A stretch of 36,665 nucleotides of DNA. It comes from Deltaproteobacteria bacterium (GTDB lineage Bacteria; Myxococcota; UBA727; VGSZ01). Every line of letters begins with the position of its first letter. The first letter of the stretch is position 1. A program made the position numbers and the translations under genes. This document shows, piece by piece, positions 1 through 7,966 of the stretch. Location of the stretch: NCBI GenBank assembly GCA_020850995.1, contig JADZDP010000055.1:1-36665 (forward strand), in the 5' to 3' direction. Under the pieces are notes generated by a model. The model was not told the origin of the DNA. It did no database searches and saw only the letters and a program-made list of their open reading frames with translations.

Positions 1-2
1 CC

Positions 3-350
3 AAGCGCAAGGCCGACGACGAAAAGAAGGCCGCGCTCGAGAAGAAGCGACAAGAAGAGGAGGCCGCGCGGCTCGCCGCCGCCGAGGCCAAGCGCAAGGC
101 CGACGACGAAAAGAAGGCCGCGCTCGAAAAGAAGCGCCAAGAAGAAGAGGCCGCGCGACTCGCCGCTCTCGAGAAGAAGCGCAAGGCCGACGAGGACAAG
201 AAGGCCGCGTTCGAAAAGAAGCGCCAAGAAGAAGAGGCCGCGCGACTCGCCGCTCTCGAGAAGAAGCGCAAGGCCGACGAGGACAAGAAGGCCGCGTTCG
301 AAAGGAAGCGCCAAGAAGAAGAGGCCGCGCGACTCGCCGCTCTCGAGAAG
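3..350 (+). repeat. Four in-frame 87-bp tandem repeats
   Basis: Units begin at 3, 90, 177 and 264, each exactly 87 bp (29 residues, starting KRKAD). A degenerate fifth unit begins at 351. Units 3 and 4 differ at a single base, which changes one Lys to Arg, so the expansion looks recent. More copies may lie upstream of the window. All units stay in frame and extend the coiled coil. Confidence 0.95.
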
Positions 351-1286
351 AAGCGGCAGGAGGACGAGCAGGCACGCGTGGCCGCCGCCGCCGAGAAGGC
401 GCGCCGCGAGGAGGAACAGGCGCGGCTCGCGCTCGAGAAGCAGCGCCAAGCGGACGAGGCCAAGCGCAAAGCTGCGCACGAGGCCGAGGAGCGCGCCGCG
501 CAGCTGCGGCGCCAAGAGGATGAAGCGCGTGCGCGCGCAGAGGCCGACGCCAAGGCGGAGCGCGAGCGCGAGGCCGCCCGTCGCCTCGAGGAAGAGAAGC
601 GCCAACAGGCGCTCCTGGCCGAGCGCAAGGCCCAGGAGGCGAAGCGGCAGGCAGAGGACGCGGCACGCAGGCGCGCCGAGGAGCAGGCGCGCGCTGACGA
701 GCGGGAGCGCGCCGAAGAGCGCGCGCGGGCCGAGGAGCAGGCGCGCCGCGCGGCCGACGAGCGAGCGCGGCTCGCCACGGCGAAGGGCGCGGGCGCGGCG
801 GTGTCGTCGGGTGGTGCCGCACCCGCGCAGCAGCCCTTGGCCTATGGCTTCGGAGGCAAGAGCATCGATATCGGCCCCTCGGCCCACTATCAGCGCTACC
901 AGCCCAGCGGCGAGGGAGACTTTGGCGGCGGCGACGATGAGCTCGACGAGACCGAGGGTGCCAGCGTGCTCTCGAAGGTGACGGTGCAGCGCACCGTCGA
1001 CGGCAGCCGCGTGGGCGTCTTGGTCGACGGTGGCGCGCGCTACGACCTGCGACGGAAGGGCAAGAGCCAGCTCGTGCTGACGCTCTTCGATACCCGCGCC
1101 GACAACCTCAACGTCCGGCGCGTGCTCGACGCGCGCGCGCTCGACACTGCGGTGGTGCGCGTGCTGCCCACGGTGGAAGAGGACGTGCGCTTTCGCGTCG
1201 AGCTCACCATCGAGTTGCGCGATCAGGCGCCGGTACGCATCGGGCAGAGCGAGGGCATGCTGTGGCTCGACGTGGGGAACGGATGA
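3..1286 (+). CDS. Coiled-coil repeat protein with C-terminal AMIN-like domain (5' end outside window)
   Basis: The reading frame is open from the first bases of the window, so the true start lies upstream. The N-terminal part is a long charged Lys/Glu/Ala/Arg helix built from 29-residue units, then more irregular coiled coil to about 260 residues from the window edge. A short Gly/Ser/Pro-rich linker leads to about 90 C-terminal residues rich in beta strands (VGVLVDGGARYDL, LVLTLFDTRADN, RFRVELTIEL, GMLWLDV). These resemble the AMIN fold that targets PilQ secretins and AmiC amidases to the envelope. I infer a periplasmic or envelope-spanning structural protein; function is unknown. The stop overlaps the ATG of the next gene (ATGA), so the two are probably co-translated. 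The AMIN assignment rests on pattern only. Confidence 0.7.
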   Translation, partial: KRKADDEKKAALEKKRQEEEAARLAAAEAKRKADDEKKAALEKKRQEEEAARLAALEKKRKADEDKKAAFEKKRQEEEAARLAALEKKRKADEDKKAAFERKRQEEEAARLAALEKKRQEDEQARVAAAAEKARREEEQARLALEKQRQADEAKRKAAHEAEERAAQLRRQEDEARARAEADAKAEREREAARRLEEEKRQQALLAERKAQEAKRQAEDAARRRAEEQARADERERAEERARAEEQARRAADERARLATAKGAGAAVSSGGAAPAQQPLAYGFGGKSIDIGPSAHYQRYQPSGEGDFGGGDDELDETEGASVLSKVTVQRTVDGSRVGVLVDGGARYDLRRKGKSQLVLTLFDTRADNLNVRRVLDARALDTAVVRVLPTVEEDVRFRVELTIELRDQAPVRIGQSEGMLWLDVGNG

Positions 1287-2014
1287 TGGCGCCGCTCCTC
1301 CGTCGCTGTGCCCTGTGTGCGCTGGTGGTGGCGGGCGCCGCGTGCGCACCCCAATCGGCGGCGCTGCGCCCGAGCCACCCGCTGCTCGGCGACGCGGCAG
1401 GCACCAGCGATCTCGCGGTGCCTCGTGGCCTGCGGGCGCCGATCTTCGACGACAGCAAGCCCCGCGACGACGCCGAGACCGCCGCCGCTCGCGTGCGCAT
1501 CGCCGACGCCGCGGCGCGCTCGGTCGGCAAGGGCCCGCTGGTGGTGGGCGGGCAGCGCTACCGCATGGACTGCTCGGGCGTGGCGCACGCGATCTACGCG
1601 CGGGCGGGCTTCCCCCTCGGCCCCGTGGGCGACACCCGCGGCCTGTTCGCATTGGCGCAAGCGCGCGGGTCGATGCGCCGGAGCGAGCCCCTGCCCGGCG
1701 ACCTGGCCTTCTTCGACTTCACCTGGGACGCCGACGGAAACGGCGCCTTCGACGACCCGCTCTCGCACGTGGCCGTGGTCGAGCGCGTTGACGACGACGG
1801 CACCGTGATTCTGGTGCACCGCGTGGGCGATCGGGTGGTGCGCGCGCGCATGAACCTGGCGCGGCCGCACGACCGCCACGACGAGCGCGGCGCGTCGCTC
1901 AACCACTTCCTGCGCAGCGCCGCGGGCGCGCATCCCGCGAAGACGACCGCCGAGCTCTTCGTCGCCTTCGGCAGCCTGCCGCTCGAGGCGCGACCCGCCA
2001 TCGCGCGGCGCTAG
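1283..2014 (+). CDS. NlpC/P60-like cysteine peptidase, probable lipoprotein
   Basis: Predicted 243-residue exported protein. The N-terminus has two Arg, a hydrophobic stretch and a Cys (VVAGAACAPQ), which suggests a lipoprotein signal, although the lipobox is not ideal. The catalytic signature is clear: RMDCSGVAHAIYARAG holds the nucleophile Cys, and LSHVAVVERV about 60 residues later supplies the His. The spacing and PGDLAFFDF motif fit NlpC/P60-type enzymes, which cleave peptidoglycan stem peptides. The start is taken at 1283 because its ATG overlaps the upstream stop as ATGA; a second ATG at 1286 is equally possible, and an in-frame GTG at 1262 would overlap further. Coupling to the coiled-coil AMIN-like protein suggests a shared role at the cell wall. 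Confidence 0.75.
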   Translation: MMAPLLRRCALCALVVAGAACAPQSAALRPSHPLLGDAAGTSDLAVPRGLRAPIFDDSKPRDDAETAAARVRIADAAARSVGKGPLVVGGQRYRMDCSGVAHAIYARAGFPLGPVGDTRGLFALAQARGSMRRSEPLPGDLAFFDFTWDADGNGAFDDPLSHVAVVERVDDDGTVILVHRVGDRVVRARMNLARPHDRHDERGASLNHFLRSAAGAHPAKTTAELFVAFGSLPLEARPAIARR

Positions 2015-2114
2015 AGACACGATCCGCGTACGGGAAGGGATCGACTCGCATCCACCGGGCGAGCAGGCCGGCACCAGGCCAGAGCGTCGACGTCCACACC
2101 TGTGCTATCCCGCC

Positions 2115-2966
2115 GTGGTGGCGGAGTCCGACGGCGCTGAACGGATTGAACGCGCGCTCGCGTCGCTCGACGCGTTGGTGGATCACCTGCGCGGTGTCGA
2201 GCGCTTGCGCGAGGACATCGCCGCCGTGGTGGTGGAGAGCCAACGCATGCGCGCCGACAACGTGCGCCTGTCGAGGGCGCTGGTGCTGGCACAGCAAGGC
2301 AAGGTGGGCGGCGCCGAGGGGCTCGCGACGCTGAAGGCGGCGCAGGACAAGGCGCAGACCTACCAACAACAGGTCAAGGACCTCCTCGAGGTCCAGACCG
2401 ACCTCGAGAGCCGCCTGCTCGAGCTCGAGGAGCTCAACAGCTCGATGATGAGCATGTACGTCTCCTCGTTCCAGTTGCATGCCACGCTGGATTTGGCCGA
2501 GGTGCTGCGCGTCATCGAGGAGATCTTGGTCAATTTCATCGGCGCGCGTAGCTACGCCCTGCTGCTGCAAGACGACGACGGCGAGACCTTCCGCATCGCC
2601 GCCTCCCAGGGGCTCGACGGTCGACTGCCGAGCGCGGGCATCCGGCCGCGCGGCGTGCTCGCCGAGACCCTGGGCTCACTCACCGCATACGTGCACACCT
2701 CGTCACGGTCGGCGCGCGAGGGCATCCTGGCCGCCGTTCCCCTGGCCATGGGCAAGACCTGCGTGGGCGCCATCCTCGTGTACAGCCTGCTCTCGCAGAA
2801 AGAGCGCTTCCTGCGCAACGACGTCGAGCTGTTCTCGCTGCTTGGTGGCCACGCCGCCAGCGCGGTGGTGAGCGCCAAGCTCTACATGAAGGCCGTGCGC
2901 AAAGTGAAGACGTTGCAGGCCATGTTGTCGCTCCTGGAAGAGACCGGCGGAGACGAGCGGGGATGA
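2115..2966 (+). CDS. GAF-domain protein with N-terminal coiled coil
   Basis: The protein has 283 residues. Residues 1-110 form a helical coiled coil (ELEELNSSMMSMYVSSFQLH marks its end). Residues 115-255 match a GAF fold: LDLAEVLRVIEEILVNFIGA, a central strand with SYALLLQDDD, and VPLAMGKTCVGAILVY near the end. No kinase, cyclase or DNA-binding output domain is present, so it is probably a stand-alone sensor or adaptor. The start is a GTG (2115) directly followed by a second GTG, with no strong ribosome-binding site, so the exact start is uncertain. The stop overlaps the start of the cysteine-cluster gene by 4 bp, so production of the two proteins is coupled. The ligand is unknown. Confidence 0.75.
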   Translation: MVAESDGAERIERALASLDALVDHLRGVERLREDIAAVVVESQRMRADNVRLSRALVLAQQGKVGGAEGLATLKAAQDKAQTYQQQVKDLLEVQTDLESRLLELEELNSSMMSMYVSSFQLHATLDLAEVLRVIEEILVNFIGARSYALLLQDDDGETFRIAASQGLDGRLPSAGIRPRGVLAETLGSLTAYVHTSSRSAREGILAAVPLAMGKTCVGAILVYSLLSQKERFLRNDVELFSLLGGHAASAVVSAKLYMKAVRKVKTLQAMLSLLEETGGDERG

Positions 2967-4126
2967 AGGCCTACCTGCTCGGCGGGCGACCGCTGGTCTT
3001 CCCGTTCTTCTCGGGCGCCCTTCGCTACGACTGTGCGGGCTGCGAGGCGCCTTGCTGCAAGGGTGCGGCGCTCGGCATTGGCTCGTCGCGCGAGCTCGTC
3101 ACCATTCAACAGGCACAGCCGAAGGCGCCGCTGTTCGCGGTGCCGAGCTTCCATCAATCCCAGCGCCTCGCGTTGCAGACGCCGGCCGAGGCCTGCTGGT
3201 TCCTCGACAAGAAGCGCCGCTGCCGCTTGGAGCGCGTGCTCGGGCACCTGGCCAAGCCCGCCGGCTGCCGACTGTTCCCCTTCGTCCGGTTCAAGAACGC
3301 GGGCGAGACCGTGGTGGTGCTGCCCGACTTTCTGTGCCCGCTCCTCGTCGGCGCCCCCACCGCCGTGGGGCCCGCGTCCCACGACGGGCTCGCGCTCGAG
3401 ATCCACCAGGCGCAGGTGGGTCGCTCGGGCCACAAGGAGCTGCCCGTGCCGCGCGACCTCCCGTGGGGCGACGCCATGCCGCTCGAGCGGCGCGTGGTGG
3501 AGGAGGCCGAGCGCCACCTCTTCGAGGAGAGCTACGTCCCCTACGCCGAGCTGCAGTACCTGCTGGCGCTCGCGTCCCTCGGCATCGACGGCAAAGAGGG
3601 CGCCATGCGCAAGGTAGAGGAGAGCCTGCGCAGGTTCATCGGCGCCAGCGAGGTGCCCTCGCGCGAGGCCGTGCGCGAGGTGGTGGCGCTCACCGGCGTG
3701 CTGCGCATGCAGGCGAGCTCGCTGCCGCGCCGCGAGGTGCCGGCGGTGTTGGTGGCGCTCTCGGTGATGGTGGGCGTGGCCGAACACCTGCGCGGCGCCG
3801 TGCGCACGCCGCGCACGACGGTGTCGATCTGGGAGGCACACCTGCCGCTCTTGTACGTGCTCGCGCACCTCGGCAGCCGGCCGGTGGTGAAGAGCGGCGT
3901 CACCTTGCGCGAGGCCGTGGGCGAGCTGCCCACGGTGCGCGCGCCGCTCTTGAAGGTGCTCGACGAGGTCGAGCGCAACGGTCGCCGGGGCGTGGCGCAG
4001 CCGCTCGAGGACATCCTGCGCGTGCAGCACGAGGCCTTCGCGGCCCCCTTGTCGGCCGACGCGGTCGCCATGCTGCATGGGCTCGGCCGCGTGTTGCTGC
4101 GGGCGTGCACCTTCGTGCCGCTGTGA
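2963..4126 (+). CDS. YkgJ-type cysteine-cluster (metal-chelating) protein
   Basis: The protein has 387 residues. The N-terminal 110 residues carry the pattern of the YkgJ / UPF0153 cysteine-cluster family: CAGCEAPCCKG, then ACWFLDKKRRCRLE, then AGCRLFPFVRF. The Cys residues are expected to bind zinc or an iron-sulfur centre. Members of this family are often found near flagellar or protein-modification genes, but their role is mostly unproven. The remaining 270 residues are alpha-helical with no motif I recognise, so this is longer than the minimal family domain (about 100 residues). The ATG at 2963 overlaps the stop of the GAF gene. Its own stop lies 5 bp before the -35 box of the tRNA promoter. 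Confidence 0.7.
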   Translation: MKAYLLGGRPLVFPFFSGALRYDCAGCEAPCCKGAALGIGSSRELVTIQQAQPKAPLFAVPSFHQSQRLALQTPAEACWFLDKKRRCRLERVLGHLAKPAGCRLFPFVRFKNAGETVVVLPDFLCPLLVGAPTAVGPASHDGLALEIHQAQVGRSGHKELPVPRDLPWGDAMPLERRVVEEAERHLFEESYVPYAELQYLLALASLGIDGKEGAMRKVEESLRRFIGASEVPSREAVREVVALTGVLRMQASSLPRREVPAVLVALSVMVGVAEHLRGAVRTPRTTVSIWEAHLPLLYVLAHLGSRPVVKSGVTLREAVGELPTVRAPLLKVLDEVERNGRRGVAQPLEDILRVQHEAFAAPLSADAVAMLHGLGRVLLRACTFVPL

Positions 4127-4131
4127 CGCGG

Positions 4132-4160
4132 TTGACAGCGGGGCGGGCCGCGCCCATTCT
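4132..4160 (+). promoter_or_regulatory. Sigma-70-type promoter of tRNA-Gly
   Basis: A perfect -35 box TTGACA (4132-4137) is followed by a 17-bp spacer and a weak -10 box CATTCT (4155-4160). The first base of the tRNA is 10 bp beyond the -10 box. The spacer is almost pure G/C. Confidence 0.6.
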
Positions 4161-4170
4161 CGCCGTCGGT

Positions 4171-4246
4171 GCGGGAGTAGCTCAGTTGGTAGAGCACGAG
4201 CTTCCCAAGCTTGAGGTCGCGGGTTCGAGCCCCGTCTCCCGCTCCA
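4171..4246 (+). tRNA. tRNA-Gly (anticodon CCC), CCA encoded
   Basis: A 76-base cloverleaf can be drawn. The acceptor GCGGGAG (4171-4177) pairs with CTCCCGC (4236-4242). The D arm is GCTC/GAGC. The anticodon stem CGAGC/GCTTG encloses the loop TTCCCAA, giving anticodon CCC, which reads GGG. The T arm GCGGG/CCCGT encloses TTCGAGC. The 3' CCA is encoded (4244-4246). The sequence closely follows the bacterial tRNA-Gly pattern. It has its own promoter and a hairpin terminator, so it is a single-gene unit. Confidence 0.96.
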
Positions 4247-4258
4247 CGCATGGACCAA

Positions 4259-4290
4259 CGAGCCCCTGAGCGATCGGGGGCTCGCGTTTT
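4259..4290 (+). terminator. Rho-independent terminator after tRNA-Gly
   Basis: The stem CGAGCCCC (4259-4266) pairs perfectly with GGGGCTCG (4277-4284) across a 10-base loop, followed by CGTTTT (4285-4290). It lies 12 bases after the tRNA 3' end. Confidence 0.85.
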
Positions 4291-4379
4291 CGGATGCGAG
4301 CATCGGCACCCGCGGCGCGGCGCGGATGCGCGCGCGGTGTCGTGGGCTCAGACCGAGCGTGCGCCCACGTAACCCAACG

Positions 4380-4410
4380 CTCACACAGCGCTTCACCGCG
4401 CTGTCACACA
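4380..4410 (+). promoter_or_regulatory. Possible Pho-box-like TCAC repeats upstream of the lipoprotein gene
   Basis: Three TCAC elements sit at 4381, 4393 and 4404 (12 and 11 bp apart), the last within a full CTGTCAC heptamer (4401-4407). PhoB-type boxes are CTGTCA direct repeats with an 11-bp period. Only one heptamer matches well, so this is suggestive only. No clear -10/-35 pair was recognised between 4291 and 4496. Confidence 0.2.
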
Positions 4411-4496
4411 ACCGACGCGCACGAATTGCAGGCGACGCATTCCAACGACACGCCGCGTCGCGAGATCTCCGGTCGGACACCAACCGGGAGATCACC

Positions 4497-5834
4497 ATGA
4501 ACAAGCACATCAGCACTGCCTCATTGGCTGTCGCGGCGGCCGCCCTCGCCACGGCCTGCCCCCAGAGCAACCCGCCGCTGCCCGAAGGCAGCGGCTACAC
4601 CTGCGACGGCGAGCTCTGCACCGTCACGGGCCCCATCCTCACCGACGTCACCTTCACTGCCGATAAGAAGTGGGTGCTGACGGGCGGCGTGTTCGTGGGC
4701 GACGACGCCGATCCCGACGCCTCGCCGGCCATCCTCACCATCGAGCCCGGCACAACCGTGTATGGCGACACCGCGGCGCTGTCCTTTCTGCTCGTCACCC
4801 GCGGCAGCAAGCTCGTCGCCGATGGCCGCGCCGACGCGCCCATCGTCTTCACCTCGGCCAAGGACGCGGGCTCGCGCGCCCGCGGTGACTGGGGCGGCCT
4901 GGTCATCAACGGCCAGGCGCCCGTCAACGGCTGCACGGGCGATCCCTGCGTGGTGCAGGGCGAGGCCGGCACCGGCACCTACGGCGGCGCCGTCGCCAAT
5001 GACGACAGCGGCGTGCTGCGCTACGTGCGTGTGGAGTTCGGCGGCGCCCTCATCGACGACGAGAACGAGCTGAACGGCTTCGCCTTCCAAGGCGTGGGCT
5101 CGGGCACCGTCATCGAGAACATCCAGGCGCACCTGGTGAGCGACGACTGCATCGAGTTCTTCGGCGGCACCGCCAGCGCCAAGCGCATCCTCTGCACCGG
5201 CGCCGGCGACGACAACCTCGACTGGACCTTCGGCTGGACCGGCAAGGTGCAGTTCCTCATCGCGCAGCAGTACGATGACGCCGGCGGTAACGGCATCGAG
5301 GCAGACAACAACGAAGCCAACAACGAGCTGACGCCGGTGTCGCGGCCGGTGATCTCCAACGCCACCTTCATCGGCCGCCCCGCCTCCGAGAACAGCAAGA
5401 TCGGCGTGCTCTTGCGCCGCGGCACCCAGGCCGAGCTGCACAACGTCATCGTCATGGGCTTCAACGATCGCTGCTTCGACATGGACGACAGCGCCACTTT
5501 TGCCGGGGCCGTCGAGGGCGACGCGCTCACCGGCAACACCGTCATCGAGAACAGCATCTTCGACTGCGCGACCCTGTCCGAGGACGAGGAGGGCGACGCC
5601 TTCTCGCTGGAGGACTTCCTGCTCACCATGAACGAGGGCAACGAGGTGGGTGATCCCGGCCTGACGGCGCCCGACAGCGTCGGCGCGGCCGACTTCCGCC
5701 CGGCGGCGGGCTCGCTGGCCTCGTCGGGTGGCCAGGTGCCGTCCGACTCCTTCTTCGAGGCCGCCAGCTACCGCGGCGCCTGCCCCGCCGACGACAACTG
5801 GGCGCAGGGCTGGGCCGCGTTCCCGCAGAACTGA
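4497..5834 (+). CDS. Secreted beta-helix-like lipoprotein (TonB-receptor-linked family)
   Basis: The protein has 445 residues and begins with a signal peptide ending at a Cys (AAALATACPQS), so it is probably lipid-anchored. The body consists of repeated short beta segments with Gly/Asn/Asp turns (VFTSAKDAG, GDWGGLVINGQAPV, VSDDCIEFFGGTASAKRIL, DDNLDWTFGWTGKVQFLIAQ). This suggests a right-handed parallel beta-helix. Similar proteins with an SDD-IEFFGGT-DDNxDW signature are, to my knowledge, common in Bacteroidota and Proteobacteria, often next to TonB-dependent receptors, but their ligand is not established. Start ATG 4497 has GGGAG 7 bases upstream. It precedes the TonB operon by 99 bp and is separated from it by a strong hairpin. 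I infer a surface binding partner for the receptor encoded at 9939. Confidence 0.7.
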   Translation: MNKHISTASLAVAAAALATACPQSNPPLPEGSGYTCDGELCTVTGPILTDVTFTADKKWVLTGGVFVGDDADPDASPAILTIEPGTTVYGDTAALSFLLVTRGSKLVADGRADAPIVFTSAKDAGSRARGDWGGLVINGQAPVNGCTGDPCVVQGEAGTGTYGGAVANDDSGVLRYVRVEFGGALIDDENELNGFAFQGVGSGTVIENIQAHLVSDDCIEFFGGTASAKRILCTGAGDDNLDWTFGWTGKVQFLIAQQYDDAGGNGIEADNNEANNELTPVSRPVISNATFIGRPASENSKIGVLLRRGTQAELHNVIVMGFNDRCFDMDDSATFAGAVEGDALTGNTVIENSIFDCATLSEDEEGDAFSLEDFLLTMNEGNEVGDPGLTAPDSVGAADFRPAAGSLASSGGQVPSDSFFEAASYRGACPADDNWAQGWAAFPQN

Positions 5835-5840
5835 TCCTCT

Positions 5841-5866
5841 GGGAGGGGACGTCGCCATCCCCTCCC
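5841..5866 (+). terminator. Strong hairpin between the lipoprotein and TonB operon
   Basis: GGGAGGGGA (5841-5849) pairs perfectly with TCCCCTCCC (5858-5866) across an 8-base loop. No T-run follows, so it may be a partial terminator or an mRNA-stabilising end rather than a classical terminator. It starts 6 bases after the lipoprotein stop. Confidence 0.55.
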
Positions 5867-5933
5867 CCACCCACGACGGCTCACTCCGGTCGCACATCAT
5901 TGGTCGTTCTGGATGAGCTCTCGAGGTGCATGG

Positions 5934-6677
5934 ATGATCCGCGCGCTCCCCTTCCTTCTGGTCGTGCCGCTCTCATCGCCCGCGCTGGGGGCGGAGGATC
6001 TGGCCGCGCAGGTCGCCCGGGCTCGCGCCGAGGTCGACGAGCTGGCGGCGGACCTGGAGGCGGAGCGCGCGGCGTCCCGCGAGGAGCTGTCGGCGCTGGC
6101 GCGACGCAAGGCCGAGCTCGAGGGTGAGCTCGACCTCCTGCGCCGCACCAGCGCCGAGCTCAGCGCGCTCCGCGCGGCGCGCGAGCAGACTCGTGCCGCC
6201 GGCGCCACCGAGGCACAAGCAGCGCGCGGGGCGGTCCTGGAGGCCGCCCTGCGCCTGCGTCGGCACGTGGAACAGGGCCTGCCCTTTCGCATCAAGGAAC
6301 GGCTTGCCCGCGTGAGCGCCGTCGAGGAGGCGCTCACCCGCAGCGCCGACGTCGAGGCGGTGCGCGCGCTCGACCAGCTCGTCGATGACGAGCTGGCGCT
6401 TACTGGCTCGATGGAGCGGGTGCGGCACCCGGTGTCGCTCGGTGATACCTCGGTGATGGCCGACGTGGTTCGCGTGGGCCTGGCCTACATGGTCTTCAAG
6501 GACGCCACCGGCAACGCGGGAGTGTTCGTCCGCGGCACCGACGGAACGGTGATCACGCGCGCCATCACCAGCGCCGAGGAGCGTGCCCGGGTCATCACCC
6601 TGATCGATGCCATGCGGCGCGGCACCGCAGCAGGTGCCTTCCTCGTCCCCTTCCCCGCAATCGAGGTGCAGCCATGA
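5934..6677 (+). CDS. DUF3450 periplasmic coiled-coil protein of TonB system
   Basis: The protein has 247 residues: a signal peptide (MIRALPFLLVVPLSSPALGA), a coiled coil over about residues 25-100, and a C-terminal domain with the DUF3450 pattern (GLPFRIKERLARV, SLGDTSVMADVVRVGLAYMV, GVFVRGTDG). DUF3450 genes are known to lead TonB2-type operons that contain TtpC, where they are thought to assist energy transfer in the periplasm. The ATG at 5934 is preferred to an in-frame ATG at 5913 because GAGG lies 7 bases upstream and the signal peptide starts cleanly. The stop overlaps the next start as ATGA. Confidence 0.82.
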   Translation: MIRALPFLLVVPLSSPALGAEDLAAQVARARAEVDELAADLEAERAASREELSALARRKAELEGELDLLRRTSAELSALRAAREQTRAAGATEAQAARGAVLEAALRLRRHVEQGLPFRIKERLARVSAVEEALTRSADVEAVRALDQLVDDELALTGSMERVRHPVSLGDTSVMADVVRVGLAYMVFKDATGNAGVFVRGTDGTVITRAITSAEERARVITLIDAMRRGTAAGAFLVPFPAIEVQP

Positions 6678-7966
6678 AGACGCTCACGCTGCTGGTGGCG
6701 CTCGCCGCCGCCGTGGCGCCCGCGCAGGCGCGCGCCGCGGCCTCGCTCGACGAGGCCTTTGCCACCGAGCTCGCTACCCTCGAAGCCGAGCGCGCGGCGT
6801 TGGAGCAGGCGCGCGACGCCGCGCACGCGCGGCGCGCCGAGCGCACGGCCGCGCTGCGCCGCGACATCGCGCGCCTCGACGCCGCGCTCGTCTCGGCGGC
6901 GGCGCAGAAGGACTCGCTGCGCAGCGCGGTGGCCGCGTTGGAGGCGAGCGCCAGCCCGAGCGAGGGCGCACGCGTCGACCGCGCCCGTCTCGACGAGCGC
7001 CTGCAGCGCCTCGAGCGCGACGCGCGCGTGCAGCGCGTGGAGAGCGGCTTCTTCGATCGTGACGGCGCCTACGTGACGGGCACGGTGTTGTTGCTCGGCA
7101 ACGCCGCGGCCGTGGGCGTCTCCGACAAGAGCGCCGGCCCGCTCGCGCAGGTGGCCGAGGGCGGTCGGCAAGTCGCCGTGGCGCCAGGCCCCATGGCAGA
7201 GGCGGCACGCAGCGCGCTCACGCAGGGCGGGCAGATCCCGCTCTTCTTCGGCCGCGCGCCGCAAGACGACCCGCGCGTCGACGCCAGCAGCGTCGACGTG
7301 CTCACGCGCGGCGGCGCGGTGGGCCTCGCGGTGATCGTGGCGGCCTTCCTCACCCTCGCGCTGGCGCTCGCGCGCGCGCTGTGGCTGCTGCGCGCGTGGC
7401 TGCGCGCGCGGCGCCTGCTCACCGATGTCGCGGCGCGCCTGCGCGCGCGCGACGCGCTGGCGGCCTTCGGGCGCTGCCGCCAAGAGCGTGGGCCGGCCGC
7501 CGATCTCTATGGCGCCGTGGTGGGCGACTTGACGACGGACCCCGCGAGCGCGGAGGAGCGCGCCGGCGCACAGCTCTTGGCGGCGCACGAGCGGATCGAC
7601 CTTGGCCGCACGCTCACCTACGCCGGCATCGCCGCCACGCTCGTGGGCGCCGCGCTGGCCGGCGTGCTGGCGCTCGAGCAGACGCTCGTGGCGTTCGCGG
7701 GTGCGAGCACGCAGCCGGTGCCCGTGGTGATGGACGCCGTCGCCGCGGCGCTCTCGCCCGCGACCATCGCGCTTGGCGCCGCCTTGCCGGCGGTGCTGCT
7801 CGCGCTCATCGCCGCCGCGCTCTCGGCCAAGCTGCGCGTGGAGCTCGAGGGCGGCGTGCTGGCCATCCTCGACGCCGTGCGTACCACTGAACGCGAGGCC
7901 GTGGCGGCGCGCGCCGGCGTCACCTTCTTGCCGCCGCTCGGACGCGGGCACGAGGCGAGCGCGTGA
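6674..7966 (+). CDS. TtpC-like MotA/TolQ/ExbB family protein
   Basis: The protein has 430 residues. A signal peptide (MKTLTLLVALAAAVAPAQA) is followed by a periplasmic coiled coil (about 25-120) and a beta-rich segment (FFDRDGAYVTGTVLLLGNAA). There are three predicted membrane spans: around 212-236 (AVGLAVIVAAFLTLALALAR), 312-335 (TLTYAGIAATLVGAALAGVL) and 362-385. The last two with the intervening loop fit the MotA/TolQ/ExbB channel domain. The long periplasmic N-terminus is typical of TtpC, the extra protein of Vibrio TonB2 systems. Here it is the only channel-family protein in the operon: no separate ExbB or ExbD follows. It overlaps DUF3450 by ATGA and TonB by GTGA. I infer an inner-membrane energiser for the TonB receptor. 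Confidence 0.8.
   Translation: MKTLTLLVALAAAVAPAQARAAASLDEAFATELATLEAERAALEQARDAAHARRAERTAALRRDIARLDAALVSAAAQKDSLRSAVAALEASASPSEGARVDRARLDERLQRLERDARVQRVESGFFDRDGAYVTGTVLLLGNAAAVGVSDKSAGPLAQVAEGGRQVAVAPGPMAEAARSALTQGGQIPLFFGRAPQDDPRVDASSVDVLTRGGAVGLAVIVAAFLTLALALARALWLLRAWLRARRLLTDVAARLRARDALAAFGRCRQERGPAADLYGAVVGDLTTDPASAEERAGAQLLAAHERIDLGRTLTYAGIAATLVGAALAGVLALEQTLVAFAGASTQPVPVVMDAVAAALSPATIALGAALPAVLLALIAAALSAKLRVELEGGVLAILDAVRTTEREAVAARAGVTFLPPLGRGHEASA

Noticed and set aside
3..350. Tandem 87-bp repeats as a possible CRISPR array
   Set aside because: The units are contiguous without spacers, stay in frame and encode a coiled coil.
4171..4300. tRNA-Gly as an integration (att) site
   Set aside because: No integrase, direct repeat of the tRNA 3' end or mobile gene was seen within the window.
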